Of a stretch of 33,723 nt of DNA, positions 16,671 to 24,400 are shown in pieces; within the stretch, counting starts at the first letter, position 1; every line of letters begins with the position of its first letter. Location: IMG/VR virus record IMGVR_UViG_3300035188_000575, positions 1 through 33,723 of that record. One strand, given 5' to 3'. The notes beneath the pieces are model-generated. The model saw nothing but the letters and a program-made list of their open reading frames with translations, did no database searches and had not been told where the DNA came from. This DNA comes from a virus. The position numbers and the translations under genes are program-made.

Positions 16671-17158
16671 TATACAATTCAACAGAACACATTGATATAA
16701 CTGAAAAGGGTGGTAATAATAAAGGATTTTCAGATCCTTTATTTGAAAAACAAATGAGAGCTGTAGGTTGGAAACCCTCAATGGCTTGGTGTAGTTTTTT
16801 AGTAAAACTTTGGCTAACTCAATGTAATATTCCACATACTATTACTGGCTGGTCTCCTACTTCCTATAATAAAAATGATGTTATATATACTGACGGAGAA
16901 TTCAAACAACCTTATTTCAAAAATGATATTTTAGTAATGTCATTATCTTATGATAAATTTAAAAATGTCAAATCAAGATATAAAGGCATTGGACATACCG
17001 GATTAGTTAAAGAAATAGGAACACATTCAGTTATTACTATTGAAGGTAATACAAATGATTTAGGAACTAGAGATTCAAGAACAGGGGATGGTGTATATCA
17101 AAAAAGAAGACCATTAAACAAAAAAATACATATAACAAGATGGGGAAAAAGAAGTTAA
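16577..17158 (+). CDS. Endolysin, CHAP/NlpC-P60-like peptidoglycan hydrolase with signal peptide
   Basis: This 193-residue protein starts with a classical export signal: a basic MAKIK, a hydrophobic core (TLFICLLWIIIPF), and a small/polar region SYSVSS. The mature part has the order expected of a CHAP-type cysteine peptidase or amidase: Cys72 in SMAWCSFLVKLWL, His140 in GIGHTGLV, and a polar third residue in IEGNTN (Glu156/Asn158). Earlier, KGGNNKGFSDPLFEKQMRAV resembles the entrance helix of phage lysins of this class. It should cut the peptide part of host peptidoglycan after Sec export, making holin needed mainly for timing or activation. The start at 16577 lies 94 bases inside the membrane-protein gene; the fitting signal peptide supports it. 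The stop overlaps the next start by 19 bases. Confidence 0.78.
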   Translation: MAKIKTLFICLLWIIIPFYSYSVSSYDYDCIIYNSTEHIDITEKGGNNKGFSDPLFEKQMRAVGWKPSMAWCSFLVKLWLTQCNIPHTITGWSPTSYNKNDVIYTDGEFKQPYFKNDILVMSLSYDKFKNVKSRYKGIGHTGLVKEIGTHSVITIEGNTNDLGTRDSRTGDGVYQKRRPLNKKIHITRWGKRS

Positions 17159-17520
17159 TAAAAAGTTTACCTTGGTTTTTATTAGGAATAACTTTAATTA
17201 TATTAACTATACAGACTGTAAAAGGTTGTAATAATAAATATATAGAAAATCCTGCTGAACAAGGTATAAAAACAATGCAGTTAAAATTAGACTCTATATC
17301 AAAATCACTAGACCAGAAAAAAGATATTATTAGAGATACTTTAATAATGCAAAAGAATAATGAAAAGACAATAGTTAAACAACTTCAAGATATAAATAAT
17401 TATTATGAAAATAAACAAGATACTATTATCTTTATGCCTGTCACTGATACTCTCGCTAGGCGTAAAGTCGATGAGTGGGTTCGTGGAGATGAAAAAGGAT
17501 ACTACAATATACCTAAGTAA
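17140..17520 (+). CDS. Spanin-like envelope protein with N-terminal membrane anchor
   Basis: This 126-residue protein has a basic start (MGKKKLIKSL) and a hydrophobic segment (about residues 11-27), followed by VKGC with Cys30. A long Gln/Lys/Asp-rich region of about 60 residues then looks like a periplasmic coiled coil (LKLDSISKSLDQKKDI, MQKNNEKTIVKQLQDINNYY). The layout fits an inner-membrane spanin. Alternatively, if VKGC acts as a relaxed lipobox, it would be a lipoprotein of the outer membrane. It follows the endolysin with a 19-base overlap and itself overlaps the next gene by 116 bases in another frame, as Rz/Rz1 pairs often do. Spanins fuse inner and outer membranes at the end of lysis. 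The role is inferred from layout and position. Confidence 0.58.
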   Translation: MGKKKLIKSLPWFLLGITLIILTIQTVKGCNNKYIENPAEQGIKTMQLKLDSISKSLDQKKDIIRDTLIMQKNNEKTIVKQLQDINNYYENKQDTIIFMPVTDTLARRKVDEWVRGDEKGYYNIPK

Positions 17521-17878
17521 AGATACTGTAATATGTTTAAACGGTGAAGAATTTCGTGTTGTTTTAAAAATGTCTAATGCTTATGATTATTATTATAATG
17601 CTTATTATGTACATACTGAAAAATTAATTCCTAATTTAAGAACACAAATAACTTTACTAAATGAAGTATTAGAAATTGAAGAATACCAAAAAGAAATAAA
17701 TAAAGCTATTTCAACAGGTGATCAAGCATTAATTGCTCAAGCAAGAGATAATTATACAAAAAAAGCTAAAGACTTTAAAAAGATAAAACGACAATTGATT
17801 TTTTATAAAACTCTTTCTATTGCTGAAGCAGTTGTGATTACAGGACTAACAGGTTATATAGTTATATCAAAGCTTTAA
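17405..17878 (+). CDS. Spanin-partner candidate with signal peptide and C-terminal membrane span
   Basis: This 157-residue protein begins MKINKILLSLCLSLILSLG, a good signal peptide without a convincing lipobox (the Cys11 lies in the middle of the hydrophobic core). A short beta-like part (TTIYLSKDTVICLNGEEFRV) is followed by a long helical region of about residues 57-135, rich in Tyr, Lys and Glu. The last 20 residues are hydrophobic (AEAVVITGLTGYIVISKL), so the protein may be anchored by its C-terminus with its coiled coil in the periplasm. The first 116 bases are shared with the preceding spanin-like gene in another frame. It is the last gene before the 17900 promoter. It could be one half of an unusual spanin pair or an unrelated envelope protein. 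Confidence 0.55.
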   Translation: MKINKILLSLCLSLILSLGVKSMSGFVEMKKDTTIYLSKDTVICLNGEEFRVVLKMSNAYDYYYNAYYVHTEKLIPNLRTQITLLNEVLEIEEYQKEINKAISTGDQALIAQARDNYTKKAKDFKKIKRQLIFYKTLSIAEAVVITGLTGYIVISKL

Positions 17879-17899
17879 CATTTTTTAAGAAAAAAGTAC

Positions 17900-17930
17900 T
17901 TGACTTTTAATAAAAAGTGTTGTACCTTTG
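17900..17930 (+). promoter_or_regulatory. Bacteroidota-type promoter for metallophosphoesterase/tail operon
   Basis: TTG at 17900-17902 (CTTGACTTTT) and TACCTTTG at 17923-17930 are separated by exactly 20 bases, a full match to TTG-N20-TAnnTTTG. The gap between lysis and tail genes (17879-17954) is one of only a few noncoding gaps over 50 bases. The expected leader before the ATG at 17955 is about 17-20 bases and contains AATTAAAAATTAAG. Confidence 0.85.
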
Positions 17931-17954
17931 CCCCGTAATTAAAAATTAAGTTTA

Positions 17955-19082
17955 ATGATAGAAAAAAATCAAATTAAAGAGTTTCTTAAATCAAGACCTG
18001 GTTATTTAAAGAAAGGCGCTGCTACATTAGCAGAAAGATTATTTGGCTCTTCTTTTAGTAACGAAGAGTTAAATGCTTGTGTAGAAGCTCTTTACGAAAT
18101 AAGATCTGAAATAAGAATTCAGGAACATGTTGAAGAAGTAAAAGAAGAATTAGAAATCCCAGAAGGTTTAGTCTTAAAATCAGCTTGGCAAACTTCTGGT
18201 GGTGAAATGAGATATTCTTTTGCTAAACCAACTTCAAAAGACGTAGATTTAAGTGAGTTTCAATCAGCTAAAGAAGAACTCTTAAATTCTATAGCATCTT
18301 TAAAAGTTCCTGAAATTAAACAAAAAGATCAAAATCAAAATAAAGAATCTGTTCTTTTAGAAATTTCATTACCTGATCTTCATTTTGGTAAAGGAGATAC
18401 TGATGAACTTCTTTATAACTTTGCTAATTCAGTTTCACAACTTTTAGCACAAACAGAAGCTGTTTACAATATAGATCGTATTCTTTTTCCAATTGGAAAC
18501 GATGGTATGAATTCTGAAGGCAAGCGTCAAGCAACTACTAAAGGAACTCCTCAACACGATTCGCTCGATTGGAAATCTTGCTTTGTAATCTACTGTAATG
18601 CAGTAAAGCAAGCAGCAATGTTAGCTGCAACTTATGCTCCAGTAGATATAGTAGTAGTTCAAGGAAATCATGATTTTGAACGTATGCTTTATGCAGGTGA
18701 GGTTCTAAAAGCTTACTTCCATGATAACGATAAAGTTACAGTAGATAATAATTTTAATCCTCGTAAATTTTATGGTTATGGAGAAGTAGCAATAATGTAC
18801 ACTCACGGAGATAAAGAAAAACCAAGTGATTTAGCACTTATAATGGCTACAGAACAACCTGAACTTTTTGCTAAGACCAGACATAGAGAAATACATTGTG
18901 GTCATTACCACAAAGAAATGATTCTTGAAGAAGTAAGAGGTATTAAAACTCGTTTTCTACCATCTATTTGTGCTACAGACGACTGGCATAATGAAATGGG
19001 ATATAGTCATTATAGAACAGCGCAAGCACTTATATGGCATCCTGAACAAGGCTTAAAAGCAATATTTCAACATAACGTATGA
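17955..19082 (+). CDS. Calcineurin-like metallophosphoesterase
   Basis: This 375-residue protein shows all five metal-binding blocks of the two-metal phosphoesterase fold: DLH (141-143), GNDGMN (181-186), GNHD (237-240), THGD (283-286) and GHYH (316-319). Members cleave phosphodiester or phosphomonoester bonds in nucleotides, nucleic acids or proteins; the substrate cannot be read from sequence. The first 120 residues precede the catalytic domain. They contain a helical segment (GYLKKGAATLAERLFG, then SNEELNACVEALYEIR) that resembles a small helix-turn-helix or winged-helix domain, and a charged linker. Metallophosphoesterases are known within crAss-like genomes. It has its own promoter and is first in the tail-gene operon. 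The stop overlaps the next gene's start (ATGA). Confidence 0.85.
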   Translation: MIEKNQIKEFLKSRPGYLKKGAATLAERLFGSSFSNEELNACVEALYEIRSEIRIQEHVEEVKEELEIPEGLVLKSAWQTSGGEMRYSFAKPTSKDVDLSEFQSAKEELLNSIASLKVPEIKQKDQNQNKESVLLEISLPDLHFGKGDTDELLYNFANSVSQLLAQTEAVYNIDRILFPIGNDGMNSEGKRQATTKGTPQHDSLDWKSCFVIYCNAVKQAAMLAATYAPVDIVVVQGNHDFERMLYAGEVLKAYFHDNDKVTVDNNFNPRKFYGYGEVAIMYTHGDKEKPSDLALIMATEQPELFAKTRHREIHCGHYHKEMILEEVRGIKTRFLPSICATDDWHNEMGYSHYRTAQALIWHPEQGLKAIFQHNV

Positions 19083-19240
19083 TAGCACAACCTAAAGAAA
19101 TAAAAAATTGTTTTACTGCTTGTACTCAAGAAATAATTGAAAAAGGAAGATGTGATTGTTTAAATAGAATATTAGAAAAAACTTTAAAGCAGTCATTAAA
19201 AACAGAAGAAGAATTAACAAGAAATATAAATTCAATATAA
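19079..19240 (+). CDS. 53-residue Cys-rich small protein
   Basis: A short gene begins at ATG 19079 inside the metallophosphoesterase stop (ATGA) and ends with TAA at 19238-19240. The product starts MIAQPKEIKNCFTACTQ and contains Cys11, Cys15, Cys25 and Cys27 (C-x3-C-x9-C-x-C), then a Lys/Glu-rich helix. The four cysteines could hold one zinc ion or form two disulfides. The ATGA overlap, the exact fit between neighbours and the absence of any other use for this stretch support a real gene. I do not recognise a family. Confidence 0.6.
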   Translation: MIAQPKEIKNCFTACTQEIIEKGRCDCLNRILEKTLKQSLKTEEELTRNINSI

Positions 19241-19247
19241 AGAACAT

Positions 19248-19433
19248 ATGGTAACATTAACGCAAGAAGACATTAAAAAATTATTTGAGTATTTGAATAC
19301 TCAACCTTACAAATTTTCAGCACCTATTTTTGAATTCTTTTATGCAAAAATGAATTCAAAAACAGAAACTTCACCTGAGCAACCTCAAAGTGAAACTGAA
19401 GTTCCTAAGACAAGGACTAAAACAAAACCATAA
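19248..19433 (+). CDS. Small protein with disordered Pro/Thr/Lys tail
   Basis: This 61-residue protein has a helical N-terminal half (TQEDIKKLFEYLNTQPYKFS, then APIFEFFYAKMN) and a tail of Ser, Thr, Pro, Glu and Lys ending KTRTKTKP that should be unstructured. It starts 7 bases after the previous stop and shares TAATG with the following tail gene. No family is recognised. Position suggests a small virion or assembly protein. Confidence 0.5.
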   Translation: MVTLTQEDIKKLFEYLNTQPYKFSAPIFEFFYAKMNSKTETSPEQPQSETEVPKTRTKTKP

Positions 19434-20128
19434 TGAGTACTCTTAATGAAATAGTATTTAGCGTGTTATCCCCGGTTAAGTCTCACTTATCTGGGGATTC
19501 ACGTTTAACATATGAAAAAGTTGCCTTTGATGTAAAAAATCAAAGATCATTACTTATTCGTAATGAAGTTAATAAGTCAAGAGCTAAAGACCCAGCTCTT
19601 ATACAATCTTTAGGTTGTGTACCTATTAAAGCTGTAGATACAGCAGAATGTTGTGATATTAAAACAAATTGTTATATCATGCGTACTGTTGATAAGATAC
19701 CTAATTTTATACAAACACATTCTCGTAAACAATTAACAAGAGTTGGTCCTATTGATATTACAAAAAAACCATATTCATTTGTCACATATACTCAAGCTAT
19801 ATATACAGGTAATAATCCTTATGTAAAAAATGAAATTTACGCTTTTGAATTAAATGGTTATATATATTTAATGTCAAAAAATGCAGATATATTTACATTA
19901 AAATATATAAATATTCAAGGTATTCTTGAAGATCCTCAAGACGCTGCTAAATATGCTTGCGATAGTGATTCTAATGAACCTTGTTATTCAGAAGATTCTC
20001 CTTATCCAATTTCAGATTGGATGATACCTTATATAGAAAATATACTTCAGGAAAAGTATGTAAAAACATATTTATCATTACCTAAAGATCAAGGTAATGA
20101 TGCAGCAGATAAATTAACAGATAGATGA
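19433..20128 (+). CDS. Tail-barrel/ring-type structural protein
   Basis: This 231-residue protein begins MSTLNEIVFSVLSPVKSHL, followed by LTYEKVAFDVKNQRSLLIRN, a helical start seen in a conserved family of Bacteroidota-phage tail proteins. A Cys-containing block follows (Cys62, Cys73, Cys74, Cys80: LGCVPIKAVDTAECCDI), then KIPNFI and RVGPIDI, and a strand segment EIYAFELNGYIYLMS. In crAss-like genomes the genes just upstream of the muzzle gene encode ring proteins of the tail barrel, so this is the best reading; which ring is not decidable here. It is coupled on both sides, by TAATG before and ATGA after. TGA is its stop, one of only two in the window. Confidence 0.6.
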   Translation: MSTLNEIVFSVLSPVKSHLSGDSRLTYEKVAFDVKNQRSLLIRNEVNKSRAKDPALIQSLGCVPIKAVDTAECCDIKTNCYIMRTVDKIPNFIQTHSRKQLTRVGPIDITKKPYSFVTYTQAIYTGNNPYVKNEIYAFELNGYIYLMSKNADIFTLKYINIQGILEDPQDAAKYACDSDSNEPCYSEDSPYPISDWMIPYIENILQEKYVKTYLSLPKDQGNDAADKLTDR

Positions 20129-20613
20129 AAAATTTAACAAGTTATCCTTTATCATATTTCTTTAAAATTTTTATTAGTAAATCTAATAAAAAAATTACAC
20201 AGAAACAATACGGCGATATAATTCGGTTATCTCATCAATTAATTTCTAAAGGTATTGTTGAAGATAATTTTATATTTTCACCTCCTTATTTAAAGTGTAA
20301 ATTTAGAATTAAAAAATATAAACAGAAAATTAAATTAGATCCTACAGGCAAAATTATTAAATCTAATTTACCGGTCAATTGGAAAGCTACTAAAGAATAT
20401 TGGCAAAAAAATCCAAAAGCAAAAGAGAATAAAGTTCTAATATATCATTTAAATGATCATAGTGATGGATATAGATATAGATTTTCTAAGGCTCCTTTAC
20501 GACATTCTATTAAAAATTTAGCATATTATAATTTTAAACCTTGTCGTAATAATGATAGGGCTTTAGCAAAACAAATATTAAATCCATATAATAAAACAGA
20601 ATATTATGAATAA
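20125..20613 (+). CDS. Basic tail/ring-associated protein
   Basis: This 162-residue, strongly basic protein has a hydrophobic/aromatic N-terminus (MKNLTSYPLSYFFKIFIS) that is probably structural rather than a signal. A basic stretch FRIKKYKQKIKL follows. A conserved-looking block comes next (LPVNWKATKEYWQKNPKAKE, then LIYHLNDHSDGYRYRF), with an Asn/Lys-rich end. I recognise the NWKATKEYW...HLNDHSDGYRYRF pattern as recurring immediately before adaptor and muzzle genes in related phages. The basic charge could allow contact with DNA in the tail channel, which is inference. It overlaps the previous gene by 4 bases (ATGA) and the next by 8. Confidence 0.55.
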   Translation: MKNLTSYPLSYFFKIFISKSNKKITQKQYGDIIRLSHQLISKGIVEDNFIFSPPYLKCKFRIKKYKQKIKLDPTGKIIKSNLPVNWKATKEYWQKNPKAKENKVLIYHLNDHSDGYRYRFSKAPLRHSIKNLAYYNFKPCRNNDRALAKQILNPYNKTEYYE

Positions 20614-21400
20614 TCAGTTTATATCTTTAAAAAGGGTAGTTGAGGATGTTGTCCAAAACCACCCTTTTGTCGATTATGAAATAGATTGGGCTAAAGTAGT
20701 TTCAATTACAGCAAGAACTTTAAAACTTTTTGGCATTCCTCAATACTATATTAATAAATATGAAAACGTAGAAATAGAAAATTATAGAGGTGAATTACCT
20801 ATTAATTATCTTTATTTTGATCTTTTTATTGACTGTAAAACAAAACTACCTTTGAAATATACAGGAGACGAATCTATTATTAAAAATGCAATGTCAGATT
20901 GTTGTAATACAACATCTGAAACTAATACTGAAGGTTCTACAACTTTTAAAGGTCATTTACCTTCATTTAATTGTTTTACTGATCAAACATTTAGATTAAA
21001 TGATAACTATATTTTTACATCTTTTAAAGAAGGTACAGTTACTATCTACTACAGAGCTATCCCTGTTGATGATGAAGGCTATCCTCTTATACCTGATAAT
21101 GAAGCTTTTATACGAGCTTTAGAATTACAAATAGCAAAACAAATAGCATATGAACTCTGGGTAATGGAAAAATTACCAGATAAGGTTTATAATGAAGTTA
21201 AAAAAAATGCAGCTTTTGCCAAAGCTAATGCAATAGGAGAACATAGAATTCCTGATAAAGATCGCTTAGAATATTGGTTACATACATTAAGATTAACTTT
21301 AATTCCTGATGTACATCAACATTCTAAAAAATTTGCTTGGAATAGACAGCAAAGATTTAATCAAAATACAAATAATTTTAATCAAGGGAGTGCATTATAA
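20606..21400 (+). CDS. Tail adaptor/stabilisation protein (P22 gp4-like or T7 gp11-like)
   Basis: This 264-residue protein lies directly before the muzzle gene, where podoviruses carry their adaptor/tubular protein. It starts with helical ISLKRVVEDVVQNHPFVDYE. A beta-rich middle follows (ELPINYLYFDLFIDCK, TFRLNDNYIFTSFKEGTVTI). The typical adaptor signature comes next: YYRAIPVDDEGYPLIPDNEA followed by a long helix (FIRALELQIAKQIAYELW). A Gln/Asn-rich C-terminus ends the chain. Such proteins form the dodecameric ring connecting portal to nozzle. The last base of the stop is the first base of the muzzle start (TAATG), which would favour coupled synthesis of two parts that assemble together. Confidence 0.68.
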   Translation: MNNQFISLKRVVEDVVQNHPFVDYEIDWAKVVSITARTLKLFGIPQYYINKYENVEIENYRGELPINYLYFDLFIDCKTKLPLKYTGDESIIKNAMSDCCNTTSETNTEGSTTFKGHLPSFNCFTDQTFRLNDNYIFTSFKEGTVTIYYRAIPVDDEGYPLIPDNEAFIRALELQIAKQIAYELWVMEKLPDKVYNEVKKNAAFAKANAIGEHRIPDKDRLEYWLHTLRLTLIPDVHQHSKKFAWNRQQRFNQNTNNFNQGSAL

Positions 21401-24400
21401 TGGAACAACCTTTTATTAACACCTATATTAAAGGTTTAGATAAAGATACTACACCAACTAAATATTCTCCAGAAAAATATTATCATCTGGAAAATTTTCG
21501 CATTGTTACAGCTGGAGGATCTTCTTTAGCGTCACTTGAAAATGAATTAGGTAATCGTCTTGATTTTAAACTTCCTAATTTACAAGGAGTTTATAAAATT
21601 AAAGAAGAAGATATAGGATCAGTTGTTGTTACTTTATTTGGTGATAGTTATTCAGAAACTTTTGATTCTACAGGTTATGATATAACGCAATTCTATAATA
21701 TTATAGAATCTAATCCTACTATATCTTCAGTATTAGGTATTGACTTTAACATAGCATTAAACGATGGATATATTCTATTTTTTGGTTTAGATAATCTTAA
21801 TATATCTACTGTCGATTCTAATCATCTTATTACAATTGTAACTCCAACACCGTCTAATTTCTATTCAATAATACATCTTAACTACATAGATAATTACATT
21901 ATATTATTTACTTCTACAGGTCTTGGAGATGGTCAAATATGGTATATACCTTATAATGAACAAACTAATACAGTAAGTACTGTAAATGGAGAAATTATAC
22001 CTTCTCAGCATTTAAAATATAACAATCTCTTAAATATTGATTTCTCTAAAGCTATTAATAAATCGGTAGTTAGAAAAGAAACAGCTAAAGTTTGCAGAAT
22101 TTACTGGACTGATTTTTTTAATCCTTCTCGTAAATTTAATATTCTTGATCCTAAAGGGTTTGCTATTGAACCATCTGATTTAGATTTTGTACCTAATGTA
22201 TCTTTTACAAAACCAATTATTTCTGATATTTCTGACGGAGGTTATTTAAATTACGGATCGATGATTCAATTTGGTTATATTTTAATTGGATCTGGTAACG
22301 ATACTATAGTTTCTCCTTTATCTGATTTAGTTCCTATATACGGAGCCGATGATGAAACAGATGCTTTTGTAAATATAGAAGGTTCTACTTACCAACAGAG
22401 TTCAGGTAAAGCAGTTACGTATAAAATTAATGGTATTGATACTTCATTTTCTCAAATAAAGCATGTTGCTATTATTTATGAACTTGAAAATATTCCATTT
22501 ATAAAAGTATTTAAAACTGAAAATATACTTTCAGAAGATATTATTGTTACCTTTACTAACGGTGAAGAATATCAAACTCTTACTGAACAAGAATTAAATG
22601 ATATAAGAGCACAATTTGATACTTGTAAATCTCTTACTTCTCAGAATAATCGTCTTATAGCGGCTAATACTAAATCTACTAATTTTGAAGTTATAGATAC
22701 GTTATTCGATGCTAGAGCTTATCGTTTTAATTCTTCAGGAGTATCAAAAATTAAAGATAAATTAAACAATTTATTAACTGTTAATAATTCATTTGATGTT
22801 CCAGAAGAACATGATGCTATAAATCCATTTAATAATGAAGATGATCCTGACTACGATCTTTATAAGTATCAATCTGATGGCTCTACATTAGGAGGAGAAG
22901 GAGCTTTTATAAAATATAAATTTGTTACTAAAAAAGTTATTGTTGATGCTAAAGGACCTCTTGAAGTAACAGCAGCTCCTTTCGCTACTCCTATTGATAG
23001 AACAACTATTAATGAAGGAGAATATCAATTTACTAATCAATTTAAAAATTTCAAATCTCCATTTATTCATTTTTTATATTCTGGTTATACTAGAGATGAG
23101 ACTTATCGTTTTGCTATAGTTTTTATTTCCAAAAAAGGAAAACCTTCGTTTGTAAAATGGATAGGTGATATTAAGTTTCCGACTATTGAAGAAATGCCTT
23201 TGGAAACTTATACTGGTAATTTAAATGCTAACCAATTAGGTATTGAATTTGATGTTGCTATTCCAGATGAACTTTCTTCTCAGATATCAGGTTATGAAAT
23301 AGTTAGAGTCAATAGAGATTTAGCAAATAAAACTTCTTTAGGAGGTGGTCTTTTTGATCCTTTATTTCAATATACAGGCCAAGGAGGTCAAACTTCATCT
23401 TCATTAGAATATAATCATAGATGGGAAGCTCCTTATGTTGATATAACATCTTCATATACAGCTGCTGGTAATCATAATAATGTATTCTCTTTTATAAGTC
23501 CTCAATTATTATTTTTTGGACAAGACTATAAATCAGGAGATTATATAGAATTTAATTCCTATGCTAGAGTTATTAATAACTCTTTTCCTAATCAAGAAGA
23601 TGGATGGATTAATCCTATTCCTGTAAACTCAACTGGTATTGATTTTATTAAATTAAGAGAAAAATTATCTTATCCAACGCCTCAAAAATTAAATATACAA
23701 GGAGTAGCTTATGTTCCAGTTGGAGCAGGTGTATCTTTTACAAATGCTTTTCCTTCTTTAACTTCTAATACCGCAACTTATAATAATGAATTACCTGATG
23801 GTACTGGAAACGGAGGTCCTAAATATCTTTTTGCTGTAGATAATGATCAACAAATATCTGATGTTATTATTAACGACGACGAATCAATTCATTATATGAC
23901 TTATCGTAGAAAGCTTTTAAAGCAATACGGAGGTAATACTTTTGAAGAAAGATCAGGTAATACATATATGTCTACGTCATCTTTTCAAAATACTACTAAA
24001 TCAGCAGTATTTAATGTTTTTGGTGGAGATACTTATTGTAATTATTTTGGTTTTGAATATACTCAATACGCTGATGGTGGAGTAAATGCTACCTCTAAAG
24101 GAGTTTTCTTTGTTTCTGAATCTTCTTTTAATGTTGATTTAAGACATGGTAATTATTTTAATAAATCAAGAGCAAATATTAATTCATATACTCTTGAAAA
24201 TTATTATATTAATTCAGTATATGTTCAACAAAATAAAATAATTCAATATTTTAAAGCAAAACCATTTAACGCATCTTTAGAAGACGAACAACCTTATGCT
24301 ATTTGGGTTTCTGAAAAGAAACAAAATGGTGAACAACTTGATTCATGGTCTGCATTTAAAGTAAATAATCAAATTGAAGTTGATGGTGATTTTGGACCTA

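Noticed and set aside
17881-17896. TTTTTTAAGAAAAAA as a terminator after the lysis genes
   Set aside because: Only A-T pairs with a 3-base loop and no following T run; too weak to call.
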